Shown: positions 1 to 6,583 of the stretch, piece by piece | Position numbering within the stretch: position 1 is the first letter of the stretch | Layout of the letters: each line of letters opens with the position of its first letter | Source: Cyanobium sp. NIES-981 | Lineage (GTDB): Bacteria > Cyanobacteriota > Cyanobacteriia > PCC-6307 > Cyanobiaceae | Length of the DNA stretch: 7,241 bases | NCBI GenBank assembly: GCA_945907085.1 | Contig: CAMDSS010000096.1 | Location: forward strand, 1 to 7,241 | Direction: 5' to 3' | Position numbers and translations under genes: made by a program | The notes under the pieces: generated by a model | What the model was told of the DNA's origin: nothing | Database searches by the model: none | The model's input: the letters and a program-made list of their open reading frames with translations, nothing else

Positions 1-1
1 A

Positions 2-424
2 ATCTTGCGCCGGGGCCTGGCGGCTCATGACGACGTACTCGAGTTCGCCTTGCCCACCCATGCCACCGCCTGGGATCCGGAGCAGGGCTTCAGCTGGGAT
101 GCCAGCGGATGTCGCACCGATTGCTCCTGGTTTGGCTTCAAGATTGCTGTGAAGCCTGGAGCGGCTTTCACCCGCACAGAGCTCGCTCAGGAGCTGGACC
201 GCAATCTGATCGGCAACCGCATGCTGTTCGGCGGCAACCTGTTGCGCCAGCCGGCCTTTGTGCAGCTGCGAGAGGACAACCCAGAAGCACTGCGGGTTGT
301 GGGCGAGATGGTGGGGGCTGACGAGATCATGGGTACCACATTGTTTCTTGGCACCTATCCCGGCCTAACTGGCGCGATGTTGGCCCGGGAGGTCGAGGTG
401 ATTGATGGCTTCATAGGGCGATGA
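2..424 (+). CDS. rfbH: C-terminal part of RfbH-type CDP-4-keto-6-deoxy-D-glucose 3-dehydrase (E1)
   Basis: The reading frame is already open at the window edge, so the gene is truncated there and only about 140 C-terminal residues are visible. The segments D-C-S-W-F-G-F-K-I, A-F-T-R-x-E-L, I-G-N-R-M-L-F-G-G-N-L-L-R-Q-P-A-F and T-Y-P-G-L-T match the C-terminal domain of RfbH/E1, a DegT/DnrJ/EryC1/StrS-fold enzyme. Known family role: a cytosolic PMP/[2Fe-2S] enzyme that removes the C3 hydroxyl of CDP-4-keto-6-deoxyglucose, with an E3 reductase, on the way to 3,6-dideoxyhexoses of O-antigens. The catalytic His that replaces the PLP Lys, and the iron-sulfur cysteines, lie upstream and cannot be checked. 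The TGA stop overlaps the next ATG by four bases (ATGA), which points to translational coupling. Another StrS-fold sugar enzyme is possible, but the L-F-G-G-N-L-L-R-Q-P block is very RfbH-like. Confidence 0.88.
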   Translation: MLRRGLAAHDDVLEFALPTHATAWDPEQGFSWDASGCRTDCSWFGFKIAVKPGAAFTRTELAQELDRNLIGNRMLFGGNLLRQPAFVQLREDNPEALRVVGEMVGADEIMGTTLFLGTYPGLTGAMLAREVEVIDGFIGR

Positions 425-1065
425 AGTACACACACATCATCTTTGATCTTGACGGCACGCTCGTCGACTCTGCATCTGAAATCTACGAGGCTGCAGTTGT
501 CGTTTGTCGCAAACACGATCTAGCTACCCCTAGCCTTGATTACATTCGCTCCATGACCGGATCTCCGCCGCGGCTATTTTTCCTCGACCATGGTTGTTGC
601 GAGGCCGATGTAGAGGAACGGGTGTTCGAGTTCCGGTCTTATCTAGCTGCTCATGCTGGTGATCCGGCCTGCGTCTTTCCCGCTGTGGTTCATGTGCTCT
701 CGCAGCTGCAACAGCACGAGATCCGAATTTCACTGGCAACAACTAAGCCGTCCGCGCTAGCGGACACCCTGTTAGAGCGCTACGGCCTATCACCCTATTT
801 TGCTCACATCCAAGGCACGGATCCCCCTTTGCAGCACAAGCCCCATCCGGACATTTTGCACGCTTGCATGGACAAAGCTTCGCCCGGCGCGGTGGCCATG
901 GTGGGGGACACAGTTTTCGACGTCGAAGCGGCCCACAACTCCGCTATTGATTCAATCGCGGTCTGTTCCGGTGCCCATAGCCAGGAGCGGCTGGCTGGCG
1001 CTAGACCCACTTTCTTGATTCGTTCGCTTGATGAGATCCTTGGCATTCTGGAGCTGCCTTCATGA
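421..1065 (+). CDS. HAD-superfamily phosphatase (Gph/beta-phosphoglucomutase-like, HAD-IA)
   Basis: A 214-residue protein with all four HAD motifs: motif I F-D-L-D-G-T-L-V-D at residues 8-16 (nucleophile D9, acid/base D11), motif II L-A-T-T-K (T107/T108), motif III K140 in H-K-P-H-P, and motif IV G-D-T-V-F-D (D163, D167). Length and the helical cap between residues about 15 and 85 fit the phosphoglycolate phosphatase / PGMB class of small-molecule phosphatases. The start at 421 overlaps the stop of the RfbH gene, and the stop overlaps the ThDP-enzyme start; both overlaps are ATGA. The substrate cannot be read from the sequence. The position inside a nucleotide-sugar operon suggests a phosphorylated sugar or a phosphorylated precursor of the carbon unit added by the neighbouring enzymes, rather than housekeeping phosphoglycolate. 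The fold assignment is firm; the pathway role is inference. Confidence 0.88.
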   Translation: MKYTHIIFDLDGTLVDSASEIYEAAVVVCRKHDLATPSLDYIRSMTGSPPRLFFLDHGCCEADVEERVFEFRSYLAAHAGDPACVFPAVVHVLSQLQQHEIRISLATTKPSALADTLLERYGLSPYFAHIQGTDPPLQHKPHPDILHACMDKASPGAVAMVGDTVFDVEAAHNSAIDSIAVCSGAHSQERLAGARPTFLIRSLDEILGILELPS

Positions 1066-2873
1066 GCACAACCAAGTTCTCCGATCTGCTAACAGAAAAG
1101 TTGCTGGAGCTTGGCTACAGCCACTGCTACTTCGTGGCCGGCGGCAACATCATGCACCTGCTCAACAGCGTGCGCAGCCGCTTCACTTGCATCCCCTTCG
1201 CCCATGAGGTGGGGGCCGCGATCGCCACTGAGTATCACAACGCCTCGATCTCTGGATTGCAGGGGAGGGCGTTCTGCTTGGTCACAGCGGGGCCGGGCCT
1301 CACCAATGCGATTTCGGGTGTAGCGGGAGCCTGGCAAGAGAGTCGCGAGCTGCTGATTCTCGGCGGCCAAGTGAAGACCGCCGACCTAGCAGGCCCTGGT
1401 CTCCGACAGCGTGGCATTCAGGAGGTGAATGGCGTGGAGCTGCTGCGCTCGATCACCAAAGCGGCCCTGCGGATCGACTCGCCGGCCCAGCTAGTGGAGG
1501 CTCTTCAGGCGGTACGCCTAGGCAGCACGCCTCGCAAGGGCCCGGTGTTCCTTGAGCTGCCGCTCGACACCCAAGCTTCGTTAGTGGACACGGTGGCCGT
1601 GCCGGCGACGGCTGGCGAAGCGCCCAGCCTGCCTATCGCATCACTGGGATCTGAGTGGATCGCTCAGATCGCCGCTCGCCTCAGCCAGGCCATCCGGCCG
1701 GTGGTGCTGATAGGCGGCGGCGTGGAGCGTGCCACCAGCCTGGAGCTGGCGCAGGAGCTGGCTAATTGTGGGTTGCCGCTGATGACTACCTACAACGGCG
1801 CTGATCGGGTCAATAATCAGCTTGTAAACTACTTCGGCAGGCCTAACACCTGGGGCATGCGCTACAGCAACATCCTGTTGCAACAGGCCGATCTGATCGT
1901 GGCTCTAGGTACGCGCCTAGGCATGCAGCAGACCGGCTTTAACTGGGAGGAGTTCGCTCCTCTCGCCCACCTGATTCAGGTTGAGATCGATCCCGCTGAG
2001 CTGGCCAAGGGGCATCCGAAGGTTGACGAGCCATGTTGCGGCGATGCCAACGAGGTGCTCCGCCTGCTACTTGTTGAGCACCACATCGTCCTGCAGCCTC
2101 ACCAGCAGGGCTGGCTCGAGCACTGCCGGCTGGTGAAGTCCTCCCTACCCCTCAGTGAGGACTGCAACAGTCGCAATCTGCACTACATCAATCCCTACGA
2201 CTTCTGGGTGCAGCTCTCCGGGCAGCTGGACGGCAACTCAGCTTTGGTGCCCTGCAGCAGCGGCTCCTCGTTCACTTCTTCGTATCAAGCCGTCACCCTG
2301 CCGGCAGGCACTCAGATGCTGAGCAACAAGAGCCAGGCAGCGATGGGCTACGGCCTCTCCGGGGCGATCGGCGTGGCGCTAGCCAACCGAGATCGGCGCG
2401 TGTTCCTTGTGGAGGGCGATGGCGGCTTCCTCCAGAACATCCAAGAGCTGGCGGTAGCGCGCAAGAACCTAAACAACCTCGGTATCTACCTCTGGGTCAA
2501 CAACGGTTATGCATCCATCCGTATGACCCAGAAGACCTACTTTCAGGGCGCCTGGCTTGGGTGCGATACCGAATCCGGGCTTGGCTTTCCAGACTGGTCA
2601 ACCCTATTTGCCAGCTTTGACATACCTGTGTTGTCGATGGGGCCCGAGGGATTCGCCAGCGATATTACCCAGAAGTTCATCCGCGAGAACGGTCTTTATG
2701 CGGTGCTTGTACCCATCGATCCTGCCCAGACCTTCTTCCCGAAGATCTCCTCTTTCATCACTCCGTCGGGTGGAATGAAATCGAACGCGCTCCATAAGAT
2801 CGGACCGGACCTTCCTGAGGACCTGTACAGGCGCATGGCACCCCACCTTCTCACCCCCACTGCCTATTCATGA
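1062..2873 (+). CDS. Thiamine-diphosphate-dependent enzyme, acetolactate-synthase fold, O-antigen/YerE-like
   Basis: A 603-residue protein with the three ThDP-enzyme domains in order. The N-terminal pyrimidine-binding domain (about 1-170) carries the activating Glu E49 in F-A-H-E-V-G-A-A and the T-A-G-P-G-L-T-N block at 75-82. The central domain (about 195-335) has V-V-L-I-G-G-G and the I-Q-V-E-I-D-P-A-E strand, as in FAD-containing acetolactate-synthase relatives. The C-terminal diphosphate-binding domain has the G-D-G...N-N motif (452-454 to 480-481). The tail Q-T-F-F-P-K-I-S-S (556-564) is like that of ThDP proteins found in polysaccharide clusters. Such enzymes usually decarboxylate a 2-keto acid and transfer the aldehyde unit. 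Next to RfbH, a YerE-like role (two-carbon transfer from pyruvate to a CDP-3,6-dideoxy-4-keto sugar) is the best inference. A stand-alone biosynthetic acetolactate synthase is less likely given this operon. A GGAG lies 8 bases before the ATG. Both ends overlap neighbours by ATGA. Confidence 0.88.
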   Translation: MSTTKFSDLLTEKLLELGYSHCYFVAGGNIMHLLNSVRSRFTCIPFAHEVGAAIATEYHNASISGLQGRAFCLVTAGPGLTNAISGVAGAWQESRELLILGGQVKTADLAGPGLRQRGIQEVNGVELLRSITKAALRIDSPAQLVEALQAVRLGSTPRKGPVFLELPLDTQASLVDTVAVPATAGEAPSLPIASLGSEWIAQIAARLSQAIRPVVLIGGGVERATSLELAQELANCGLPLMTTYNGADRVNNQLVNYFGRPNTWGMRYSNILLQQADLIVALGTRLGMQQTGFNWEEFAPLAHLIQVEIDPAELAKGHPKVDEPCCGDANEVLRLLLVEHHIVLQPHQQGWLEHCRLVKSSLPLSEDCNSRNLHYINPYDFWVQLSGQLDGNSALVPCSSGSSFTSSYQAVTLPAGTQMLSNKSQAAMGYGLSGAIGVALANRDRRVFLVEGDGGFLQNIQELAVARKNLNNLGIYLWVNNGYASIRMTQKTYFQGAWLGCDTESGLGFPDWSTLFASFDIPVLSMGPEGFASDITQKFIRENGLYAVLVPIDPAQTFFPKISSFITPSGGMKSNALHKIGPDLPEDLYRRMAPHLLTPTAYS

Positions 2874-3676
2874 ATCTCAACGAAAAGAAACTAGCTGAGC
2901 TCATACGACGCATCAGCGAGCGCGGCCACCTCAAGAGCATCAAGGCAGAATTCGAAGCAGAGGGGACGCGTAGCGATGAGCTGCTGCGCCTGCTCGATGT
3001 GACGCGCACCTGCAATGTGCCTCTCACCCTGAAGATCGGCGGCTGCGAGGCGGTGAAGGATCTCTACGAGGCCCGCCAGTTCGGGGCGAGCTTCATCGTG
3101 GCACCGATGATAGAATCAGAATACGCCCTAAGGAAGTTCTGCGACACGATCCGCAAAGTTTATCCTGACAATGAGGTTCAAGAAGTTAAATTCCTGTTCA
3201 ACCTTGAGACGATTCAGGCTTACAACTTCTTTGACGACATTTTTCAAGTGGCAATCGAGAGCCCTGTTATCTCCGGTGTGGTGTTCGGCCGCACCGATTT
3301 CTCGGGCTCGCTGGGCATGAAAGGCGACGTTCAAAACGAGAAGGTCACCGAATGCATCGAGGCGATCGCCCGCAGGCTGGTGCAGACTGACCTCGATATG
3401 GTGGTGGGCGGAGCCATTTCGATTGCTTCGCTGCCTGAATTGAAACGGGTTGCCCAGCACCGGCTGTCACGCTTTGAGACCAGGAAGGTGGTGTTTGACG
3501 GCGCACGGTTGAATGATGGGGACCTTGCTGATTCGCTACTCGATGCTGTGCACTTCGAGATCCTCTGGCTGATCAATAAAAGTGACTACTATGGGTTGCT
3601 GCACCGAGAGGATAAAGCGCGGATCGCCCAGCTTGAGCAGCGCTGGAACGTGCTGCAGCGTGAGATCGTGCTGTGA
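2870..3676 (+). CDS. HpcH/HpaI (citrate-lyase-like) aldolase family protein, polysaccharide-cluster type
   Basis: A 268-residue TIM-barrel protein resembling the class II HpcH/HpaI aldolase / citrate lyase beta family. Visible family features are L-T-L-K-I-G-G-C-E-A (53-61), V-A-P-M-I-E-S (77-83), the likely metal ligand E113 in F-N-L-E-T, and a second likely ligand D143 in F-G-R-T-D-F-S-G-S-L-G. The usual E-H-G-P motif with the catalytic His is not seen near the N-terminus (K-A-E-F-E-A-E-G-T-R, 25-34, is there instead), and Lys55 stands where HpcH-type enzymes often have Arg. The chemistry may therefore differ from standard pyruvate-releasing aldolases. The C-terminus (from about 240) is a charged helix. 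The start overlaps the ThDP gene stop (ATGA), and no clear Shine-Dalgarno is present in the C/T-rich stretch before it, so translation probably depends on reinitiation after the upstream gene. The substrate is unknown. Confidence 0.8.
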   Translation: MNLNEKKLAELIRRISERGHLKSIKAEFEAEGTRSDELLRLLDVTRTCNVPLTLKIGGCEAVKDLYEARQFGASFIVAPMIESEYALRKFCDTIRKVYPDNEVQEVKFLFNLETIQAYNFFDDIFQVAIESPVISGVVFGRTDFSGSLGMKGDVQNEKVTECIEAIARRLVQTDLDMVVGGAISIASLPELKRVAQHRLSRFETRKVVFDGARLNDGDLADSLLDAVHFEILWLINKSDYYGLLHREDKARIAQLEQRWNVLQREIVL

Positions 3677-3791
3677 ATAGAGACGTAATTGCCGTGTGAG
3701 CCCTATTCGCAGGTTATCGAATGTATAAATTTCGCAGCCCAAATTAGTTGATGGCGCTCCGCTAGGGTTTTGATGAGGTCTTGGCATTTCT

Positions 3792-3820
3792 GTGACAATA
3801 GGTCAAGCGACCGATATACG
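3792..3820 (+). promoter_or_regulatory. Possible sigma70-type promoter before the SDR gene
   Basis: The 201-base gap 3677-3877 is more AT-rich than the flanking genes and breaks the run of ATGA overlaps. Within it, GTGACA (3792-3797) and TATACG (3815-3820) are 17 bases apart and resemble -35 and -10 boxes. A competing reading is the extended -10 TGTGACAAT (3791-3799) with TTGATG at 3770-3775. Either would give the SDR gene a separate leader of about 50-75 bases. No convincing terminator is seen after the aldolase gene, so read-through from the operon is also possible. This is pattern matching only. Confidence 0.3.
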
Positions 3821-3877
3821 ATTTCCCCGAGGCTAAATACGGCATTAGTCTAAAGGAAATTCTCTTCAACTTTAATT

Positions 3878-4915
3878 GTGGATATTAAGCCAATTCTCTT
3901 AACAGGCGGTACAGGATTTTTTGGCAAAGCTCTTCTTCGCCAACGCCTGTCTTCTGCCGCCATGTCTCGATACCCAATTGTTGTATTAAGCCGCAATCCA
4001 GATAAGTTCAAAAACAGCCACCCATCGGTCGCAAATCAGCACGGGCTTACCTTCCACAAGGGGGATGTCCAAAACCGGACCTCTCTGCCATGGGGTGATT
4101 CATTCAGTCATGTGCTGCATGCGGCCACGGATTCCACACTGGGGCCCGGCCTCTCTCCGATACAGCGCTTTCAGCAGATCGTTGAGGGCACGACGAATAT
4201 CCTCGATCTTGCGGTGGCAACGGGCGCTCGTCGTTTCCTGCTCACCAGCTCCGGCGGCATCTATGGACCACAACCAACTGATCTCGAGGCGATTCCGGAA
4301 GACTGGCGAGGTAGTCCGCCCATGGATGAACCAAGCACGGCCTACAGCCAGGCGAAGCGCGCCGCTGAACACCTTTGCGCCCTCTACCGTGAGGCGCATG
4401 GCTTGGAAACAGTGATCGCACGCTGTTTTGCCTTCGTGGGCAGGGATCTCCCCCTAGATGCACACTTTGCAATCGGCAACTTCATTCGGGATGCGCTTAG
4501 CGCTGAACAAATCACGGTGGCGGGTGATGGCACTCCTCTACGCACCTATCTTGATCAAACCGATTTGGCCCATTGGCTGTGGATGCTCATGATGAATGGC
4601 CAAGATGGCGAAACTTTCAACGTGGGATCCGATCAGGTGATCAGCATCGCTGAGCTTGCTCATCTAGTGCGTGATTTGATTTCTCCAAATAAACCAGTTC
4701 GCATTTTAGAGTTATCTCAACAGGTTGCTTTACGCAATCGCTACGTTCCCGATATACGTAAAACGCAGCAGCAGCTCGGTCTCAGTGTCACCGTTCCCTT
4801 GGCGGAAGCCATCCGGTGCACCGTTGCGGCTGCACAGGCGGCCATGACTCTGCATAAGAGTGATTTTCCACCTAAAACCAGGCTGAATAGTGAGCCTGGA
4901 AATACCATATCTTAA
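3878..4915 (+). CDS. Extended SDR: NAD(P)-dependent nucleotide-sugar epimerase/reductase/dehydratase
   Basis: A 345-residue protein with the Rossmann motif G-G-T-G-F-F-G at residues 10-16, the active-site strand L-L-T-S-S-G-G-I-Y-G (S124/S125), and the catalytic Y156-x-x-x-K160 in A-Y-S-Q-A-K. The C-terminal substrate domain has the sugar-nucleotide SDR signature G-D-G-T-P-L-R-T-Y (216-224). The start is a GTG. It is chosen because the Rossmann fold begins at once and the frame is closed by TAA at 3851-3853, with no ATG between. The AAAGGAAA at 3852-3859 is too far for an ideal ribosome site. In context it most likely reduces or epimerises the 4-keto (or branched) CDP sugar made upstream, as YerF or RfbJ-type enzymes do. 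The exact reaction cannot be told from sequence. The last 15-20 residues look poorly conserved and contain an inverted repeat. Confidence 0.87.
   Translation: MDIKPILLTGGTGFFGKALLRQRLSSAAMSRYPIVVLSRNPDKFKNSHPSVANQHGLTFHKGDVQNRTSLPWGDSFSHVLHAATDSTLGPGLSPIQRFQQIVEGTTNILDLAVATGARRFLLTSSGGIYGPQPTDLEAIPEDWRGSPPMDEPSTAYSQAKRAAEHLCALYREAHGLETVIARCFAFVGRDLPLDAHFAIGNFIRDALSAEQITVAGDGTPLRTYLDQTDLAHWLWMLMMNGQDGETFNVGSDQVISIAELAHLVRDLISPNKPVRILELSQQVALRNRYVPDIRKTQQQLGLSVTVPLAEAIRCTVAAAQAAMTLHKSDFPPKTRLNSEPGNTIS
4878..4899. repeat. Perfect 7-bp inverted repeat at the end of the SDR gene
   Basis: CCAGGCT (4878-4884) and AGCCTGG (4893-4899) form a perfect stem with an 8-base loop inside the last codons of the SDR gene. 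On the - strand the stem is followed directly by TTTT, so it looks like a weak intrinsic terminator for transcription arriving from the insertion-sequence side. On the + strand it is flanked by A-runs, not a U-tract. Confidence 0.35.
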
Positions 4916-5173
4916 GAGTTTGTTGTATAAACAATTGAGTAGCTGTGCTTTTCCTTTCTGAGAGCTGATCTCCCTCCGTTCGGGCCGATTCACTAAGTTT
5001 AGCAGCCTAGAACGTCGGATTTCATCCGTTTTGTGGTGTTGTCTCTTAAAAAACCTGACCTTGACTGTCATTTTATTGCCGCCACACGCAGCCTTCTCAA
5101 GCTTTTAAGGAATAGGGGATCACAGCAGCAGGCGCTGACCATCGTCATCTGATGAAGAACTATAGTTATGGTG
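4916..5173. other. Non-coding gap between sugar cluster and IS remnants
   Basis: No convincing gene is visible here on either strand; the short open frames are antisense or low-complexity reads without family motifs. It contains one weak + strand hairpin followed by TTTT (described separately) and the 10-base palindrome AACTATAGTT at 5158-5167. It probably marks the downstream edge of the polysaccharide cluster. Confidence 0.5.
5016..5032 (+). terminator. Weak candidate intrinsic terminator
   Basis: CGGAT (5016-5020), a three-base loop and ATCCG (5024-5028) are followed by TTTT (5029-5032), about 100 bases past the SDR stop codon. The orientation suits the end of the sugar transcript, but a 5-bp stem is short. 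Confidence 0.25.
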
Positions 5174-5389
5174 TTAGTCAATGCCGAATTCCACCCTATT
5201 GGTGTCACGGAATGTAGACCAGTATGGCGCGCCAGTTCCGCTGAGTGTCGCTGTTCAAATCAGTCGGGAGAACCCTTTATCTGCGACAAACTCCTGTTTC
5301 AGAGCTTCTTTGTGCCGTTTTGCTAAGGCCTGGAGATCATCAAAGCTGCGGCAGTCACTGAGGATCCCGGGCGCCATCACAAGCAGCAA
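5174..5389 (-). pseudogene. Decayed N-terminal fragment of a transposase, probably ISAs1-type
   Basis: On the - strand from 5389 the frame reads L-L-L-V-M-A-P-G-I-L-S-D-C-R-S-F-D-D-L, then A-K-R-H-K-E-A-L. It stops at TGA (5257-5255) and carries on in the same frame to P-Y-W-S-T-F-R-D-T-N-R-V-E-F before TAA at 5176-5174. The order hydrophobic strand, G-x-L-S-x-C-R-S, A-K-R-H-x-x-x-L, then Y-x-S-T-F-R resembles the N-terminal associated domain of ISAs1 / H-repeat transposases. At least two stops break it (TAA just before L-L-L-V-M and TGA after R-L-I). The N-terminal side runs into the IS3 left end at 5430, and no catalytic domain follows. The assignment rests on remembered family pattern, not on a search. 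Confidence 0.45.
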
Positions 5390-5429
5390 TTACCACTTCG
5401 GTTATCGCACTTCTATTCGGTGCGCTGAC

Positions 5430-5452
5430 TTTCAGGAAAGATGACACCTCTT
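5430..5452 (+). repeat. Left terminal inverted repeat of the IS3 element
   Basis: TTTCAGGAAAGATGACACCT followed by CTT. It matches the reverse complement of 7089-7111 at 19 of 23 positions, including the first ten. Its inner part AGATGACACCTCTT matches the end at 7241-7228 at 13 of 14 positions. Confidence 0.7.
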
Positions 5453-5460
5453 GGCGGCCC

Positions 5461-5477
5461 ATTCAGGTTGCCTGAAT
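5461..5477. repeat. Hairpin spanning the orfB stop codon
   Basis: ATTCAGG (5461-5467), loop TTG, CCTGAAT (5471-5477): a perfect 7-bp stem. The orfB stop (5465-5463) lies inside it. There is no U-tract on either strand, so it is not a standard intrinsic terminator. It may shield the element from outside transcription or stabilise the transposase mRNA end. Confidence 0.4.
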
Positions 5478-6583
5478 CAAAGGTAGCTCCTTTGCTGGGA
5501 TTTCTTCTTCCGTGGGTTTGTTGATCCAGACCAGATCCGGCTGGCGCCAGCAGCGGGTGGATCGGCTCCATCGACGGGGATGCAGTTGACGGGCCTGGTC
5601 GTAAACCTCGGCACGGCGTTGGCAGATCTCAACGGCTTGGCCGCAATGGCGCTGGTGGGGCGTCACGAATTTGATGCCGCTGTGGCGGTGCCGGTAGTTG
5701 TACCAGTCCACAAAGGCCACCACCCAGGCGCAGGCTTCGCCTTTGCTGCCAAACGGCCGGCTGGGGTAATCAGGCCGATACTTCACCGTCCGGAACAGGG
5801 ATTCTGAGTAGGGGTGTCGTTTGAAACCCTTGGCCTGGAGAAGGATCTGAGCACGCCCAACTCCTCCAACCGGCTCTCCAAGATGGCCGCACGCATTGCA
5901 TAGCCGTTATCGGCGTGCAGAACCAAAGGCTGCTTACGGCCCTTGCTGATCCGCTCTCTCAGGCAAGCCCTACTCACCAGATCCGCTGCAATGGCTGGAT
6001 CCTCACGCTCATCCACATCCCAGGCCACCACCTTGCGGCTCCAAACATCGACCACCAGATAGAGGTAAAGCCAGATCCCTCGAACGGTGGTGGGCAGATA
6101 GGTGATGTCCCACGGCCAGACCGCATTGGGTCGGTCCGCCCTTAGCCGCGGCACTGAACGCGCTTCCTGCGGAAGCCGGGCAAGTCCGCGCCGGTGGCAC
6201 TGCCCTGCCTGGTGCAACACCCGATAGAAGCTCGATTCAGAGCCGATGTAGAGCCCATGATCAGCCAGCGCCGGCACGATCTGACCTGGCGGCAGTGCGG
6301 CGTACTGGGGCTGGTTGCAGGTCAGCAAGATTCGCTGGCGCTTCTCCTCGCTGAGCCGATGGGCAACATGACGATCACTTCCTTTACGGCGGTCCTTACC
6401 GTCACGATCACCGATCAAGTCCTTCCGCCACCGTTTGAGGGTGCGCAGGCAGATGCCGATCTCACCGCAGGCACTCACCAGCCTGGCACCTGCGGCATTC
6501 GCCTCGCTGATCAGCTCGATCGCCTTCCGCCGGTTCAGGGCTCTAGTCAGCCTTCCGCGTCCTCCGAACAGAAGGCCTCCCAC
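5463..6583 (-). pseudogene. IS3-family transposase orfB (DDE integrase), frameshifted
   Basis: The frame enters at the slippery site and runs as 266 residues to a TGA at 5785-5783. It has an HTH-like start, P-N-A-V-W-P-W-D-I-T-Y-L-P-T (first catalytic Asp, D159 counted from GTG 6583) and L-H-A-D-N-G-Y-A-M (second, D225). The text then turns to T-P-T-Q-N-P. Reading one base over restores the expected N-P-Y-S-E-S-L-F-R-T-V-K-Y with the third catalytic Glu, followed by W-Y-N-Y-R-H-R-H-S-G-I-K-F-V-T-P to the stop at 5463. The simplest change is loss of one A near 5815 (GAC AAC read as GAC AC). This separates the third DDE residue from the first two, so no active enzyme is made. No slippery sequence is seen at this point, so it reads as decay (or a sequencing error), not programmed shifting. 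Confidence 0.85.

Noticed and set aside
3677..3877. Small gene or riboswitch in the gap before the SDR gene
   Set aside because: No start/SD/open frame of note and no recognisable riboswitch core; only promoter-like boxes are seen.
4730..5071. 113-codon - strand frame at the end of the SDR gene
   Set aside because: It is a shadow of the SDR gene plus AT-rich gap; there is no domain pattern.
5181..5444. 87-codon + strand open frame in the gap before the IS
   Set aside because: It is antisense to the transposase relic and crosses the IS3 left end; it has no recognisable motif and no ribosome-binding site.
5783..5820. Programmed frameshift inside orfB
   Set aside because: There is no slippery heptamer here, and the true programmed site is at 6583-6589; a single-base deletion explains it more simply.
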